This document shows positions 16,391-27,234 of a stretch of DNA of 64,000 nucleotides, one piece after another; the stretch's first letter is position 1, and each line of letters begins with the position of its first letter. Source of the DNA: Arthrobacter sp. Soil763 (lineage in GTDB: Bacteria; Actinomycetota; Actinomycetes; Actinomycetales; Micrococcaceae); assembly GCF_001428365.1 (NCBI RefSeq), contig NZ_LMSH01000002.1:744132-808131 (forward strand). The letters are read 5' to 3'. The notes beneath the pieces are model-generated. The model made no database searches and was not told the origin of the DNA. It saw only the letters and a program-made list of their open reading frames with translations. Made by a program: the position numbers and the translations under genes.

Positions 16391-17125
16391 ATGAGCACCT
16401 CCCCGGACGGACCTGCACGCCACCACCGCTTCCTCCGCGACCTGCTCGGCGCGATGGCCTACGGGGAGCTGTCGGCCTTCGAGCGGCTCTCCTCGGACGC
16501 CCGCTATTCGCCGACACTCAAGGACCGCGCCGTGCTGGGCCGGCTGGCCGTGGTCGAGTTCGGGCACTTCGAACTGGTCTGCGCCAGACTCACCGCGATG
16601 GGCGTCGACCCGGAGGACGCCATGCTGCCCTTCCAGCCGTCGGTGGACCACTTCCACGAGCGCACCCGGCCCGCCGACTGGTATGAGTCGCTGATGAAGG
16701 CCTACGTGATCGACACCGTCTCCGCCGACTTCTACCGGGCTGTTTCCGGCTACGTCGACGCCGACACCGCGGGGCTGATTGAGCGGGTCCAGGCCCCGGG
16801 CGACGCGACGGCGGTGCTGCGGGACCGGCTGAAGGCCGCGCTCGCGGACGATCCCCGCCTGGCGTCGCGGCTGGCGCTGTGGGCGCGGCGGCTGCTGGGC
16901 GAGGCCCTCACCCAGGCGCAGCGGATCAGTACGGAGCATGCCTTCCTCGCCGGCCTCACCGGCATGGCGGACGCCGCGGCCCCGCCGGCCGCGGCTGCTG
17001 GAGGTGCCGCCGCAGACAGGCCGGAGCAGACCGCCGTGCCGGGGCACCCCCTGTCCGCCGGGATCGCGGCCGGGCTGGCTGCGGCCCACGCCCGCCGGAT
17101 GTCCGAGCTGGGGCTCGCCGGCTAG
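16391..17125 (+). CDS. Ferritin-like fold protein, MiaE-like (tRNA hydroxylase family)
   Basis: 244 residues. Two four-helix-bundle iron motifs are suggested by [15 protein letters not shown] and [10 protein letters not shown] (E..H pattern), then a later helix pair with [14 protein letters not shown] and [10 protein letters not shown]. This fits the MiaE_2/ferritin-like family; classical MiaE hydroxylates ms2i6A37 in tRNA with a diiron centre. Whether the actinobacterial members have this activity is not known to me. The C-terminal 50 residues are Ala-rich. It diverges from the RNB nuclease and lies by a helicase, so an RNA role is plausible. A GAAGG next to the start may help translation. 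Confidence 0.75.
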   Translation: MSTSPDGPARHHRFLRDLLGAMAYGELSAFERLSSDARYSPTLKDRAVLGRLAVVEFGHFELVCARLTAMGVDPEDAMLPFQPSVDHFHERTRPADWYESLMKAYVIDTVSADFYRAVSGYVDADTAGLIERVQAPGDATAVLRDRLKAALADDPRLASRLALWARRLLGEALTQAQRISTEHAFLAGLTGMADAAAPPAAAAGGAAADRPEQTAVPGHPLSAGIAAGLAAAHARRMSELGLAG

Positions 17126-17143
17126 GTCCGCCGGCCGGGCCGG

Positions 17144-17842
17144 TCAGCGCCCCGGCGCCCCGGCGTCCAGTGCCGCGAGCAGCGCGGCGGCGGCGCCGGC
17201 CGGATCGTCGGCCTCGGTGATGGCACGGACCACCACAATGCGGCGGGCGCCGGCGTCGACGACCTGTTCAACATTGCCCAGGTCGATGCCGCCGATCGCG
17301 AACCACGGGACCACACCGGCGACCCTGCCGGCGTCGGCGGCCTCGGCGCGGCCGATCGCGTCGGCGGCGTACCGCACGAGGTCCAGGCCGACGGCGGCCC
17401 TGCCCGGCTTGGTGGGCGTGGCCCAGACCGGTCCGACACAGAAATAATCCAGTCCGCTCCGGCCCGGGGCGGCGGCGATCGCCGCGTCGACCTGTTCCGG
17501 CGTATGGGTGGACATCCCGATGACGGTGGACTTGCCCAGGAAGTCCCGGGCGGCGCCGAAGGGGATGTCCTTCTGCCCGATGTGGAAGACCGGCGCCCCG
17601 GCCAGCGACGCCAGGTCGGCGCGGTCGTTGACCGCCCAAAGCCGGCCGTGGCGCTGGGCCACGGAGTGCAGAACCTCCAGCAGTTCCAGTTCCTCGGCGG
17701 CCTCCAGCGACTTGTCCCTCAGCTGGATGATGTCCACCCCGCCGACGAAGGCGGCGTCGACGAAGTCCTCGAAGTCACCGCGTTCCTTCCGGGCATCGGT
17801 GCACAGGTACAGGCGGGCGGTGGTGTGGACATCCTGGCTCAT
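17144..17842 (-). CDS. thiE: Thiamine-phosphate synthase ThiE
   Basis: 232 residues with the TIM-barrel order of thiamine-phosphate pyrophosphorylase: [15 protein letters not shown] (pyrophosphate/HMP side), [46 protein letters not shown] and [12 protein letters not shown]. It joins HMP-PP and the carboxylated thiazole phosphate to give thiamine phosphate. It is transcribed away from thiOSG and its start codon has a -10 hexamer only six bases upstream, so it cannot carry the TPP riboswitch that controls thiOSG. Confidence 0.94.
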   Translation of the reverse strand: MSQDVHTTARLYLCTDARKERGDFEDFVDAAFVGGVDIIQLRDKSLEAAEELELLEVLHSVAQRHGRLWAVNDRADLASLAGAPVFHIGQKDIPFGAARDFLGKSTVIGMSTHTPEQVDAAIAAAPGRSGLDYFCVGPVWATPTKPGRAAVGLDLVRYAADAIGRAEAADAGRVAGVVPWFAIGGIDLGNVEQVVDAGARRIVVVRAITEADDPAGAAAALLAALDAGAPGR

Positions 17843-17848
17843 GGTCCC

Positions 17849-17854
17849 AGCCTA
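17849..17854 (-). promoter_or_regulatory. -10 hexamer for leaderless thiE
   Basis: TAGGCT on the minus strand is followed by six bases and the ATG at 17842. It is 7 bases from the divergent thiO -10 candidate. Confidence 0.55.
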
Positions 17855-17861
17855 GTTCCTC

Positions 17862-17867
17862 TAAACT
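17862..17867 (+). promoter_or_regulatory. -10 hexamer of the thiOSG riboswitch transcript
   Basis: TAAACT sits about 10 bases before the first riboswitch helix. Transcription would start near 17874. No convincing -35 is seen. Confidence 0.45.
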
Positions 17868-17876
17868 GGGCGCATA

Positions 17877-17974
17877 CCGCGGGAGCCCGCACAAGCCGTC
17901 GACGGACGGCAGGGCTGAGAGGGCGTCAGAGCCGACCGCTTGACCTGATCCGGTTAGTACCGGCGTAGGGAGGA
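17877..17974 (+). promoter_or_regulatory. TPP (thi-box) riboswitch
   Basis: The THI-box core is clear: GGGCTGAGAGGG at 17912-17923, then GACCTGATCCGGTTAGTACC and GGCGTAGGGAGG ending at 17973. The aptamer's last strand includes AGGGAGG, which is also the ribosome site five bases before the thiO ATG at 17979. Binding of thiamine pyrophosphate can therefore hide the ribosome site directly, and no separate terminator or expression platform is needed. It controls the co-translated thiO-thiS-thiG. Confidence 0.95.
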
Positions 17975-17978
17975 ATCC

Positions 17979-20256
<2,278 letters not shown>

Positions 20257-20273
20257 CCCGGGCCGCCAAAAGC

Positions 20274-20313
20274 AGCGTGGCCGCTCCACCCGGGGGGGTG
20301 GAACGGCCACGCT
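20274..20313. terminator. Bidirectional hairpin after thiG
   Basis: Arms 20274-20291 and 20296-20313 pair over 17 positions with one C/A mismatch and a GGGG loop. It lies between convergent thiG and a small membrane protein gene. No T-tract. Confidence 0.7.
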
Positions 20314-20334
20314 GGAGTGCTGGCTGCGGCGGAG

Positions 20335-20637
20335 TTAGAGCCGGAGGATGGCGGTCATCCGCGCGGTGTCCTGCCGGGTGCGGGACCGGCCGAGGTAGAG
20401 CACGGCGCCGATCGCCGCCGCCGTGCCGAGCAGCAGCGGCAGCACCCAAGGAATCCACGTCAGGCCCGGCTGGTAGCCGAAACCGGCGGCCATGAAGATG
20501 ATCCAGCTGAGCATGGCCACGGCCAGGGCAACCCCGGCCGGCACGGCGATGCCGTATTTGGCGTGCCGCTTGTCATTGGCCCAGACCACAAAGCCCGCGG
20601 CCACGGCCACCATGGCCACCACAATAAGGGACAGCAT
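20335..20637 (-). CDS. Small three-helix membrane protein, unknown function
   Basis: 100 residues with three hydrophobic stretches: MLSLIVVAMVAVAAGFVVWA, YGIAVPAGVALAVAMLSWII and WIPWVLPLLLGTAAAIGAVL, then a basic tail. AAGGAG six bases before the ATG makes a strong ribosome site. The family is not recognised with confidence; similar small proteins are common near DUF3107 genes in Micrococcales (from memory). It lies 52 bases downstream of DUF3107 on the same strand and may share its transcript. Confidence 0.75.
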   Translation of the reverse strand: MLSLIVVAMVAVAAGFVVWANDKRHAKYGIAVPAGVALAVAMLSWIIFMAAGFGYQPGLTWIPWVLPLLLGTAAAIGAVLYLGRSRTRQDTARMTAILRL

Positions 20638-20689
20638 TCAGACTCCTTCAGGGAAGTGCGGGGCGTACCCGGGGGCGGCCGGGCCGGGC

Positions 20690-20914
20690 CTAGAGGGCGC
20701 CGAAGCCGACGCGGCGGACCTCTTCGGCGCCGATCTCGACGTAGCCCAGGACGTTCGCCGGGACGATGATCTGGCGGCCCTTCTCATCGGTCAGGCGCAG
20801 CTCGGTGCCCTTGGACAGGGCCTCTGCCACCAGCGCCGCCACCGCGTCGGCGTCCTGGTTCGATTCCAGGGCGATTTCGCGGCCGATGTTCTGAATGCCG
20901 ATCTTTACTTCCAC
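20690..20914 (-). CDS. DUF3107 domain-containing protein
   Basis: 74 residues beginning MEVKIGIQNIGREIALES, the typical N-terminus and length of DUF3107. The GTG start at 20914 has GGGAGG upstream at good spacing. No function is established for the family. It follows a TetR regulator gene in the same direction, as Rv3208A follows Rv3208 in M. tuberculosis (from memory). Confidence 0.92.
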   Translation of the reverse strand: MEVKIGIQNIGREIALESNQDADAVAALVAEALSKGTELRLTDEKGRQIIVPANVLGYVEIGAEEVRRVGFGAL

Positions 20915-20966
20915 AGCAAGGCCTCCCAGCCAATCAAAAAGTTTGAGGGTGTTCTCTATTTGTAGT

Positions 20967-21635
20967 CTAGGACTCTTTGGGGAAGCGCGAGATTCCGCGC
21001 CAAGCTAAACGGTAGACCAGGTCACTGGCCACATCGAGGTCGAGGTCGCCGTCGGTTTCCAGCCAGTAGCGTGCGCTGACCTGGGCCATGCCGGAGAGCC
21101 CGCGGCCCAGGAGCTGGGCCTCGATGAGCGGCAGCTTGGTGTCCTCGGCGATGACCTTGGCGATCGCGTCGGCGAAGGTCTTGTTGAAGGTTTCCAGCCG
21201 GGCGCTGACGTCGGCGTCGTTGACCAGCCCCGATTCGAAGACCAGCCGGTGGGCCTGGTCGTCACTGGCGATGAAGCGGAAGTAGGCGCGCATGACGGCC
21301 TGGACGCGCTCGTCGTTGTCCGTCGTGGAGTTGAGGGCGCCCAGCAGCAGTTCGGTCAGGGCCGACAGGTGGCTGTCCAGCAGCGCCAGGTACAGCTCGC
21401 GCTTGGACGGGAAGTGCTGGTAAAGCACCGGCTTGCTCACGTGCGCCGTCTCGGCGATTTCGTCCATCGCGGCGCCGTGGTAGCCGTTGGCCACGAAAAC
21501 TTCCTGGGCGGCGGCGAGTAGCTGGGCCCGCCGTTCGTCGCGCGGCAGCCGGGCCGAACGCTGGCTCCCGCTCCGGCCGTGGCCGGTCGCCGGCTTTCCG
21601 GTCTGTCCCCGCGCATCCGGTGCCTGATGAACCAC
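20967..21635 (-). CDS. TetR family transcriptional regulator
   Basis: About 222 residues. The helix-turn-helix reads RRAQLLAAAQEVFVANGYHG, then AAMDEIAETAHVSKPVLYQHF, at about residues 32-75. The rest is an all-helical ligand and dimer domain with the motif GRGLSGMAQVSARYW. The frame stays open far upstream through antisense moeZ sequence, so the start must be chosen: GTG at 21635 gives a normal family length and is used here. It diverges from moeZ across an 84-base gap and precedes DUF3107. Ligand and targets are unknown. Confidence 0.88.
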   Translation of the reverse strand: MVHQAPDARGQTGKPATGHGRSGSQRSARLPRDERRAQLLAAAQEVFVANGYHGAAMDEIAETAHVSKPVLYQHFPSKRELYLALLDSHLSALTELLLGALNSTTDNDERVQAVMRAYFRFIASDDQAHRLVFESGLVNDADVSARLETFNKTFADAIAKVIAEDTKLPLIEAQLLGRGLSGMAQVSARYWLETDGDLDLDVASDLVYRLAWRGISRFPKES

Positions 21636-21708
21636 TGTCCGCCTTCTTTCCCTCGCTGTTAGCTCCACTTTACGCGCGGGTAATATGACCTGGCGGCATC
21701 TTCGGGCA

Positions 21709-21714
21709 TACATT
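21709..21714 (+). promoter_or_regulatory. -10 hexamer for moeZ
   Basis: TACATT ends five bases before the moeZ ATG at 21720, one base closer than the six-base spacing seen at other genes here. A leaderless or near-leaderless transcript is likely. Confidence 0.45.
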
Positions 21715-21719
21715 GAAGT

Positions 21720-22931
21720 ATGGCTTCCCAGTTGAGCGCGCACGGCATCCCGGCTACCCCGCCCTCGGCGCCCGGACCGCTGGTCGATCCCGGGCCGGAC
21801 CTGACGCCGGAGGAAGTGGAGCGCTACTCCCGCCACCTGATCATCCCTGAGATCGGTGCCCTCGGGCAGCGCCGGCTCAAGAACGCCAAGGTCCTGGTGA
21901 TTGGCGCCGGCGGCCTCGGCTCGCCCACGCTGCTGTACCTGGCCGCGGCCGGCGTGGGGACCCTCGGCATCATCGACGACGACGATGTGGACCTCAGCAA
22001 CCTGCAACGCCAGGTGATCCACGGCGTCGCCGACGTGGGCCGGCCCAAGACCGCCTCGGCCCGGGACGCCATCGCCGCGCTGAACCCGCTGGTCGAGGTC
22101 CGGCTGCATGACGTGCGGCTGGATGCCACCAACGCGCTGGACCTGTTCGCCGGGTACGACCTGATCATCGACGGCGCCGACAACTTCGCCACCCGCTACC
22201 TGGTCAACGACGCGGCCGCCATCCTGGGCAAACCCTACGTCTGGGGCTCCATCTTCCGCTTCGACGGGCAGGTCAGTGTGTTCTGGGAGCAGCACGGGCC
22301 CACCTACCGGGACCTGTACCCCGAGGCGCCCCCGGCCGGCTCCGTTCCGTCCTGCGGTGAAGGCGGCGTGTTCGGCATGCTCTGCGCCGCCGTCGGCTCC
22401 CTGATGGTGACCGAGGCGGTCAAACTGATCACCGGCGTCGGCCGGTCCCTGCTGGGCCGGGTGGCCCTGTTCGACGCCTTGGGCGGGACCTGGCGCGAAA
22501 TCCGGGTGTCCCGGGACCCCGCGGCGCCCCGCATCACCGAACTCACCGATTACGAAGCCTTCTGCGGGATCGCTCCCGCCGCGGACGCCGGCACCGAACA
22601 CACCGTCACGGCCACCCAGCTGGCCACCATGCTCGCCTCCCGCAAGGCCGGGCTCAAGGACTTCCAGCTTGTGGATGTGCGCGAAAGCGGGGAGTTCGAC
22701 ATCGTCCGCATCGAGGGTGCCAGACTGATCCCGCAGGGCAGGATCCTGGCCGGCGACGCGTGGGCCGAGCTGCCGCAGGACACGGACATTGTGTTCCACT
22801 GCAAGGGCGGCACCCGCTCCGCGGCCGTGCTGGCCGCCGCCCGGGCCGCCGGCTACGAGCGGGTCAGCCACCTGGAGGGCGGCATCCTCGCCTGGGTGCG
22901 CGAGGTTGAGCCGCAGAAGCCGGTCTACTGA
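21720..22931 (+). CDS. moeZ: MoeZ-type adenylyltransferase/sulfurtransferase
   Basis: 403 residues with two domains. The E1/ThiF-like domain (about 20-270) carries the nucleotide motif VIGAGGLGSPTLLYLA, IDDDDVDLSNLQRQVIH and the cysteine of PSCGEGGVFG. The rhodanese domain (about 300-400) holds the active-site loop FHCKGGTRSA, whose cysteine carries persulfide. Such proteins adenylate and sulfurate beta-grasp carriers (MoaD, CysO, ThiS-like). No other ThiF is seen near thiOSG, so this protein may serve ThiS, which is inference. It diverges from the TetR gene and converges on hemA. Confidence 0.92.
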   Translation: MASQLSAHGIPATPPSAPGPLVDPGPDLTPEEVERYSRHLIIPEIGALGQRRLKNAKVLVIGAGGLGSPTLLYLAAAGVGTLGIIDDDDVDLSNLQRQVIHGVADVGRPKTASARDAIAALNPLVEVRLHDVRLDATNALDLFAGYDLIIDGADNFATRYLVNDAAAILGKPYVWGSIFRFDGQVSVFWEQHGPTYRDLYPEAPPAGSVPSCGEGGVFGMLCAAVGSLMVTEAVKLITGVGRSLLGRVALFDALGGTWREIRVSRDPAAPRITELTDYEAFCGIAPAADAGTEHTVTATQLATMLASRKAGLKDFQLVDVRESGEFDIVRIEGARLIPQGRILAGDAWAELPQDTDIVFHCKGGTRSAAVLAAARAAGYERVSHLEGGILAWVREVEPQKPVY

Positions 22932-22995
22932 GAGGCGCTGCCATGCGCGCGTCGAACGGGCTGACAGGCGTCGACGCGTTCGCCGCCGACGGGGC

Positions 22996-24345
22996 CTAGG
23001 CCGTTTCCCGGCCGCTTTCGGGCGCGGCAGCCCCGTCGTGGTCGACCGGGCACTGCGCCTCGGTTCCGGGGGCAGCGGCGCGGGCCGCGGGCTGCTCGAC
23101 CGTGATCCCGTAGACAGCCTCGAGGCCGGCGACATAGTCGGCCTGCTGGCCGTTCGCCGCGAGTTCGCGGGCACGGACGGTGGGGACGTGCAGCAGCTGC
23201 TTGACCATCCGGCGCAACGCGAACTCCACTTCCTCCGCCGCGGCGGTGCAGCCGTGGCGCGCGCGCACCTTCTCCATTTCGGCGTCGAGGACGTCCATGG
23301 TGTGGCGGCGCAGGGCGACGATGGCCGAGTCGACCGAGCGCGCCTGGCGTTCCTGCTCGAACGCGGTCGCGGCGCCGTCGACAATGTCGCTGGCCTGGCT
23401 CAGGGATTCGGCCTGCTCCTGCGGGGCGGCCAGCCGCACGGACTCCAGGGTCAACAGTTCGACGCCGTCCAGTTCGGCGACGGCGGGATCAAAATCGTGG
23501 GTGAGCGCCAGGTCGATCACGATCAGGGGCTGCGGCGACGCTGCACGGATCCGCGCCAGCTCCCCAGCCTCCACGCGGTTGTCCGAGCCGCTGCAGCCGA
23601 TCATGACGTCGGCGGCCGCCACGGCGCCGGGCAGTGAGTCGCTGTCCAGTGCTGTGCCGCCGCGGGTGGCCACGAAGCCGGCGGCCCTGCCGGAGGACGA
23701 AAAGACCGACACGTCGGTGCAGCCGCGTTCGCGCAGCAGGGACATGGTGGCGCCGGCGTACGCGCCGGTTCCGAAGACCACAACCTTCTTGGCGGACCAG
23801 TCGGCGTTCTCGGAAAGGTCGGTGGCCAGGTCGAGGGCGACCGACACGATCGAAAGGCCGCGGGAGCCGAGGGCGGTCTGAGCACCGACGTCCTTGGCGG
23901 TCTTGGACGCGGCCTGGAACAGCCGCACGAGGCCGGCGCTGGCCGTCCCCTCCTGCTGGGCGCTGATCAGTGCGCGCCGGACCTGGCCGGCGATTTCGCG
24001 TTCGCCGACGACGGCGGAGTCCAGCCCGGAGCTGACCGCGAACAGGTGCCGGGTCACATCCGGGCCGGTTCGGGTGTTGAAGGACCGGGAGACGAGTTGC
24101 TGGTTCAGGCCGCTGGCGCCGCTGATCTGCGAGACCAGGGCGGCGCGGGCCGCTTCCACGTCATCCGGGTGCGGCGCTTCGCCGTAAATTTCGAAGCGGT
24201 TGCAGGTGGCCAGGACAACGGCACCCGCCACGGCCGGGGAACCGGCGAGGGCGGATGCGGCAAGCCCGGAAGCGCCGGTGCTCAGTTGAGCAACGGTCTC
24301 GAGGTCGATGTCGGCGTGTGTAGCCACCAATGAGAAAAGAACCAC
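22996..24345 (-). CDS. hemA: Glutamyl-tRNA reductase HemA
   Basis: 449 residues. The catalytic cysteine is C48 in [12 protein letters not shown]. The shikimate-dehydrogenase-like NADPH domain follows ([17 protein letters not shown]) and then a helical dimer domain. It makes glutamate-1-semialdehyde, the first committed step of tetrapyrrole synthesis; hemL at the far end of the cluster uses it. The GTG at 24345 gives [18 protein letters not shown], the conserved start; TATGAT nine bases upstream fits a transcript with only a 2-3 base leader. It diverges from hemE. Confidence 0.93.
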   Translation of the reverse strand: MVLFSLVATHADIDLETVAQLSTGASGLAASALAGSPAVAGAVVLATCNRFEIYGEAPHPDDVEAARAALVSQISGASGLNQQLVSRSFNTRTGPDVTRHLFAVSSGLDSAVVGEREIAGQVRRALISAQQEGTASAGLVRLFQAASKTAKDVGAQTALGSRGLSIVSVALDLATDLSENADWSAKKVVVFGTGAYAGATMSLLRERGCTDVSVFSSSGRAAGFVATRGGTALDSDSLPGAVAAADVMIGCSGSDNRVEAGELARIRAASPQPLIVIDLALTHDFDPAVAELDGVELLTLESVRLAAPQEQAESLSQASDIVDGAATAFEQERQARSVDSAIVALRRHTMDVLDAEMEKVRARHGCTAAAEEVEFALRRMVKQLLHVPTVRARELAANGQQADYVAGLEAVYGITVEQPAARAAAPGTEAQCPVDHDGAAAPESGRETA

Positions 24346-24354
24346 AGCACGACA

Positions 24355-24360
24355 ATCATA
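24355..24360 (-). promoter_or_regulatory. -10 hexamer for hemA
   Basis: TATGAT on the minus strand, nine bases before the hemA GTG. It is one of the best -10 matches in the window and leaves almost no room for a leader. Confidence 0.5.
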
Positions 24361-24503
24361 GCTTTTTCGTCCCCGTGTAGAACAACAGCCCGGGGTGGGA
24401 CTGCCCACGCGAGGTTGTGATTCGCGCCACGGCGGGCCGCTGCGGGCGCCGTCTGACAGGTTGTCGTTATCTTTTGAGGGCAGTTTTCGGCACAATCAGA
24501 GGC

Positions 24504-25649
24504 ATGACTCCTAGCGCTGCGGCAACCGCCGGCACGGCAAACGATGGCACGGCAAGCAATGGCACGGTTAACGACGGCACGGCAACGGGCCTCGACGCCG
24601 GCCACCCCTTGATGGACGGCCGCACCGCCGGCTCACCCCTGATTACGGCCTACCGCGGCGGCAAGCCGTCCCGGCGCCCGGTGTGGTTCATGCGGCAGGC
24701 GGGACGTTCGCTGCCCGAGTACCTGAAGGTCCGTGAAGGCGTCGCCATGCTCGATTCCTGCCTGCGCCCGGAACTGGCGTCCGAGATCACGCTCCAACCG
24801 GTCCGCCGGCACGACGTCGACGCCGCCATCTTCTTCTCCGATATCGTCATCCCGCTCAAGCTTGCCGGCGTCGGCGTGGACATCGTCCCGGGCGTGGGCC
24901 CGGTCCTGGACAAGCCGGTGCGTACCGCCGCAGACGTCGCGGCCCTGCCGCAGCTGAGCTGGGAGGCGCTGGAACCGATCCGCGAGGCCGTCCGGCTGAC
25001 CGTGGCCGAGCTCGGCAGCACCCCGCTGATCGGCTTTGCCGGAGCGCCCTTCACCCTTGCCGCGTACATGGTCGAGGGCCGGCCGTCGCGTGACCACCTC
25101 GGCCCGCGCACCATGATGCACGCCGATCCGGAGACCTGGACCGCGCTGGCCAACTGGGCGGCCGACGCCTCCGGACTGTTCCTCCGCGCCCAGCTTGAGG
25201 CCGGCGCCTCCGCCGGCCAGCTCTTCGATTCCTGGGCCGGCTCGCTGGGCCTTGCCGACTACACCCGGTTCGTCGCCCCCGCATCCGCCCGCGCCCTGGA
25301 CCACGTCCGCCACCTCGGCGCACCCCTGATCCACTTCGGCACCGGCACCTCGGAACTGCTGGTGGCCATGCGCGACGTCGGCGTCGACGTCGTCGGCGTT
25401 GACTACCGGCTGCCGCTCGACGAAGCCAACCGCCGGCTCGGCGGGACCGTTCCGCTGCAGGGCAACATCGACCCGGCGCTGCTGTCCGCCCCCTGGGACA
25501 TCCTCGAGGCCCACGTCCGCGAGGTCATCGCGGCCGGCTCCGCCGCCCCGGGCCACGTGCTGAACCTGGGCCACGGCGTACCCCCCGAGACCGACGCGGC
25601 GGTACTCACCCGCGTCGTGGAACTCATCCACTCGATCGCGCCGGAGTAG
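24504..25649 (+). CDS. hemE: Uroporphyrinogen decarboxylase HemE
   Basis: 381 residues. Family motifs RRPVWFMRQAGRSLPEY, IGFAGAPFTLAAYMVEG and LGHGVPPETD are clear. It decarboxylates the four acetate groups of uroporphyrinogen III to give coproporphyrinogen III. The protein is about 30 residues longer than usual at the N-terminus. The extra part, before MDGRTAGSPLITAYRG, is encoded by four 15-base repeats and should be unstructured. The ATG at 24504 has AGAGG upstream. Seven bases separate it from hemY. Confidence 0.93.
   Translation: MTPSAAATAGTANDGTASNGTVNDGTATGLDAGHPLMDGRTAGSPLITAYRGGKPSRRPVWFMRQAGRSLPEYLKVREGVAMLDSCLRPELASEITLQPVRRHDVDAAIFFSDIVIPLKLAGVGVDIVPGVGPVLDKPVRTAADVAALPQLSWEALEPIREAVRLTVAELGSTPLIGFAGAPFTLAAYMVEGRPSRDHLGPRTMMHADPETWTALANWAADASGLFLRAQLEAGASAGQLFDSWAGSLGLADYTRFVAPASARALDHVRHLGAPLIHFGTGTSELLVAMRDVGVDVVGVDYRLPLDEANRRLGGTVPLQGNIDPALLSAPWDILEAHVREVIAAGSAAPGHVLNLGHGVPPETDAAVLTRVVELIHSIAPE
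24531..24590 (+). repeat. 15-bp tandem repeat (4 units) in the hemE N-terminus
   Basis: Four in-frame 15-base units, 24531-24545, 24546-24560, 24561-24575 and 24576-24590, each opening GGCACGG. They encode a Gly-Thr-(Ala/Val)-Asn-Asp type pentapeptide. Confidence 0.85.
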
Positions 25650-25656
25650 GCCCCCG

Positions 25657-27147
25657 ATGGGCACCGACGCCGCCGGCCCGGCTACTTCCGCGCCCGCCGG
25701 GACCGCCGTCGTGATCGGCGGCGGCATCTCCGGGCTGCTCGCAGCCCGGGAACTGGCCCGGGCGGGCCTCCAGACCACGGTGCTCGAAGCCTCGGGGGAG
25801 TGGGGCGGCTGCGTAGGCCGCCATGCGGTGGCCGGGCTGACCCTGGACAGCGGCGCCGAATCCTTCGCCACCCGCTCCGCGGCGGTGGCGACGCTGGCCG
25901 AGGAACTGGGCCTGGGCGACCGGATCGTTCCGCCCAACCCCGGCGGCGCCTGGGTGCAGCTGCCCGAGGGGCCGCGTGAACTGCCAAAAACCGGGGTGCT
26001 GGGCATCCCCGCTAACCCGTGGGACCCCGAGGTCCGCCGGTCCCTCGGGGTGCTGGGCTCGCTCCGGGCCTGGCTCGACACACTGCTGCCGGCGTCCGTC
26101 GGCACCGCGGCCGATGCCACCAGCGTCGCCGCGCTGGTCCGCGCACGAATGGGCAGCCGCGTGCTGGAACGGCTGGTCGCGCCCGTGGTCGGCGGCGTGC
26201 ACTCGGCCGACCCGGCCCTGCTGGACGTGGACATGGTGGCCCCCGGGCTGCGCGCCGGTGTCCGCAACCACGGGTCCCTCGCCGCCGCCGTCGCCGCGCA
26301 GCGCCGCCCCGCTGCGGACCGTCCCACCGCCGGGAGCCCGGCCCAGCACAGCCCCGCGCCGGGGCTCCGCAAGGCAGGCTCCGCCGTCGCCGGTCTCCGC
26401 GGCGGCATGCACACCCTGGTCACGGCCCTGCTCGCCGAACTGCAGGGACTCGGCGCCACCCTGCTCAGCGATACCCCCGCCGAGGCGGTCCAGCGCATCC
26501 CCGGCGGCTGGCGGATCAGCACCGGAACGGCCCGGATCGACGCCGGACGGCTCGTGGTGGCGGTGGAAGGCCCCGCCGCCGTCGCGCTGCTCGCAGACAC
26601 ATTGCCGGCACTGGCAGCGCTCAGCCCGGACCCGGGACCCGACGTCCGGCTCGTGACGCTGGTGGTGGACCAGCCCGCGCTCGATGCGGCACCCCGCGGA
26701 ACCGGTGTGCTCGTGGCCCCCCAAAGTCCGGGCATCCGTGCCAAAGCCCTGACCCACGCCACGGCCAAATGGGCATGGCTGGCCGCGCTGACGCCGCCGG
26801 GCCGCCACGTCCTGCGGCTGTCCTTCGGCCGCGGCGGGGACGAGAGCGGGACGGCCGCCGTCCCGCTGCCCTCCGGCGACGAGGAACTCTACGACGCCGC
26901 GCTCCAGGACGCCTCCGCGCTGCTCGGCATTCCGCTCTCCCGCAACGACGTCGTTGGCTGGGACGTGGTCCGGTGGTCCGGCGCCCTGCCGTTCGCGACG
27001 CTCGGCCACCGGCAGCGGGTCGAACAGGTCCGCCGGCTCTGTGCCGCTGAAGGCGACCTCGCCGTCGTCGGCGGCTGGCTGTCCGGAAACGGCCTCGCCG
27101 CGATCGTCGCCGACACGCCCGGCCAGGTGGCCGCCCTGCTGCCCTGA
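25657..27147 (+). CDS. hemY: Coproporphyrinogen III/protoporphyrinogen oxidase (HemY/CgoX type)
   Basis: 496 residues. FAD motif VVIGGGISGLLAARELARAG at about residues 18-37, followed by LEASGEWGGCVG. VGGVHSADPALLDVDM and the C-terminal VGGWLSGNGLAAIVADT match protoporphyrinogen oxidases of the HemY family. In actinobacteria, which also carry HemQ, this enzyme normally oxidises coproporphyrinogen III to coproporphyrin III. It starts 7 bases after hemE. The following gene has its own promoter and terminator, so the hemE-hemY transcript may end near 28 kb. Confidence 0.92.
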   Translation: MGTDAAGPATSAPAGTAVVIGGGISGLLAARELARAGLQTTVLEASGEWGGCVGRHAVAGLTLDSGAESFATRSAAVATLAEELGLGDRIVPPNPGGAWVQLPEGPRELPKTGVLGIPANPWDPEVRRSLGVLGSLRAWLDTLLPASVGTAADATSVAALVRARMGSRVLERLVAPVVGGVHSADPALLDVDMVAPGLRAGVRNHGSLAAAVAAQRRPAADRPTAGSPAQHSPAPGLRKAGSAVAGLRGGMHTLVTALLAELQGLGATLLSDTPAEAVQRIPGGWRISTGTARIDAGRLVVAVEGPAAVALLADTLPALAALSPDPGPDVRLVTLVVDQPALDAAPRGTGVLVAPQSPGIRAKALTHATAKWAWLAALTPPGRHVLRLSFGRGGDESGTAAVPLPSGDEELYDAALQDASALLGIPLSRNDVVGWDVVRWSGALPFATLGHRQRVEQVRRLCAAEGDLAVVGGWLSGNGLAAIVADTPGQVAALLP

Positions 27148-27220
27148 CGCGCTTCCGACGGCACCCCGCTAACCGGAAAGAGGCGGTTTGGGCAAATTTT
27201 CCCCGCCGGCTTTCTGCGAT

Positions 27221-27226
27221 TAGGCT
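27221..27226 (+). promoter_or_regulatory. -10 hexamer for the anchored Pro/Ala-rich protein gene
   Basis: TAGGCT ends eight bases before the ATG at 27235. The alternative ATG at 27229 would lie only two bases from the hexamer, before any likely transcription start. Confidence 0.4.
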
Positions 27227-27234
27227 CGATGACC

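Noticed and set aside
21636..23384. Upstream extension of the TetR frame through moeZ and hemA
   Set aside because: The open frame runs antisense to moeZ and its translation shows no domain; the TetR fold begins after about 21635.
24633..26768. A 711-codon minus-strand frame opposite hemE and hemY
   Set aside because: Antisense to two recognised enzymes, with Ser/Arg/Ala-rich translation and no start signal.
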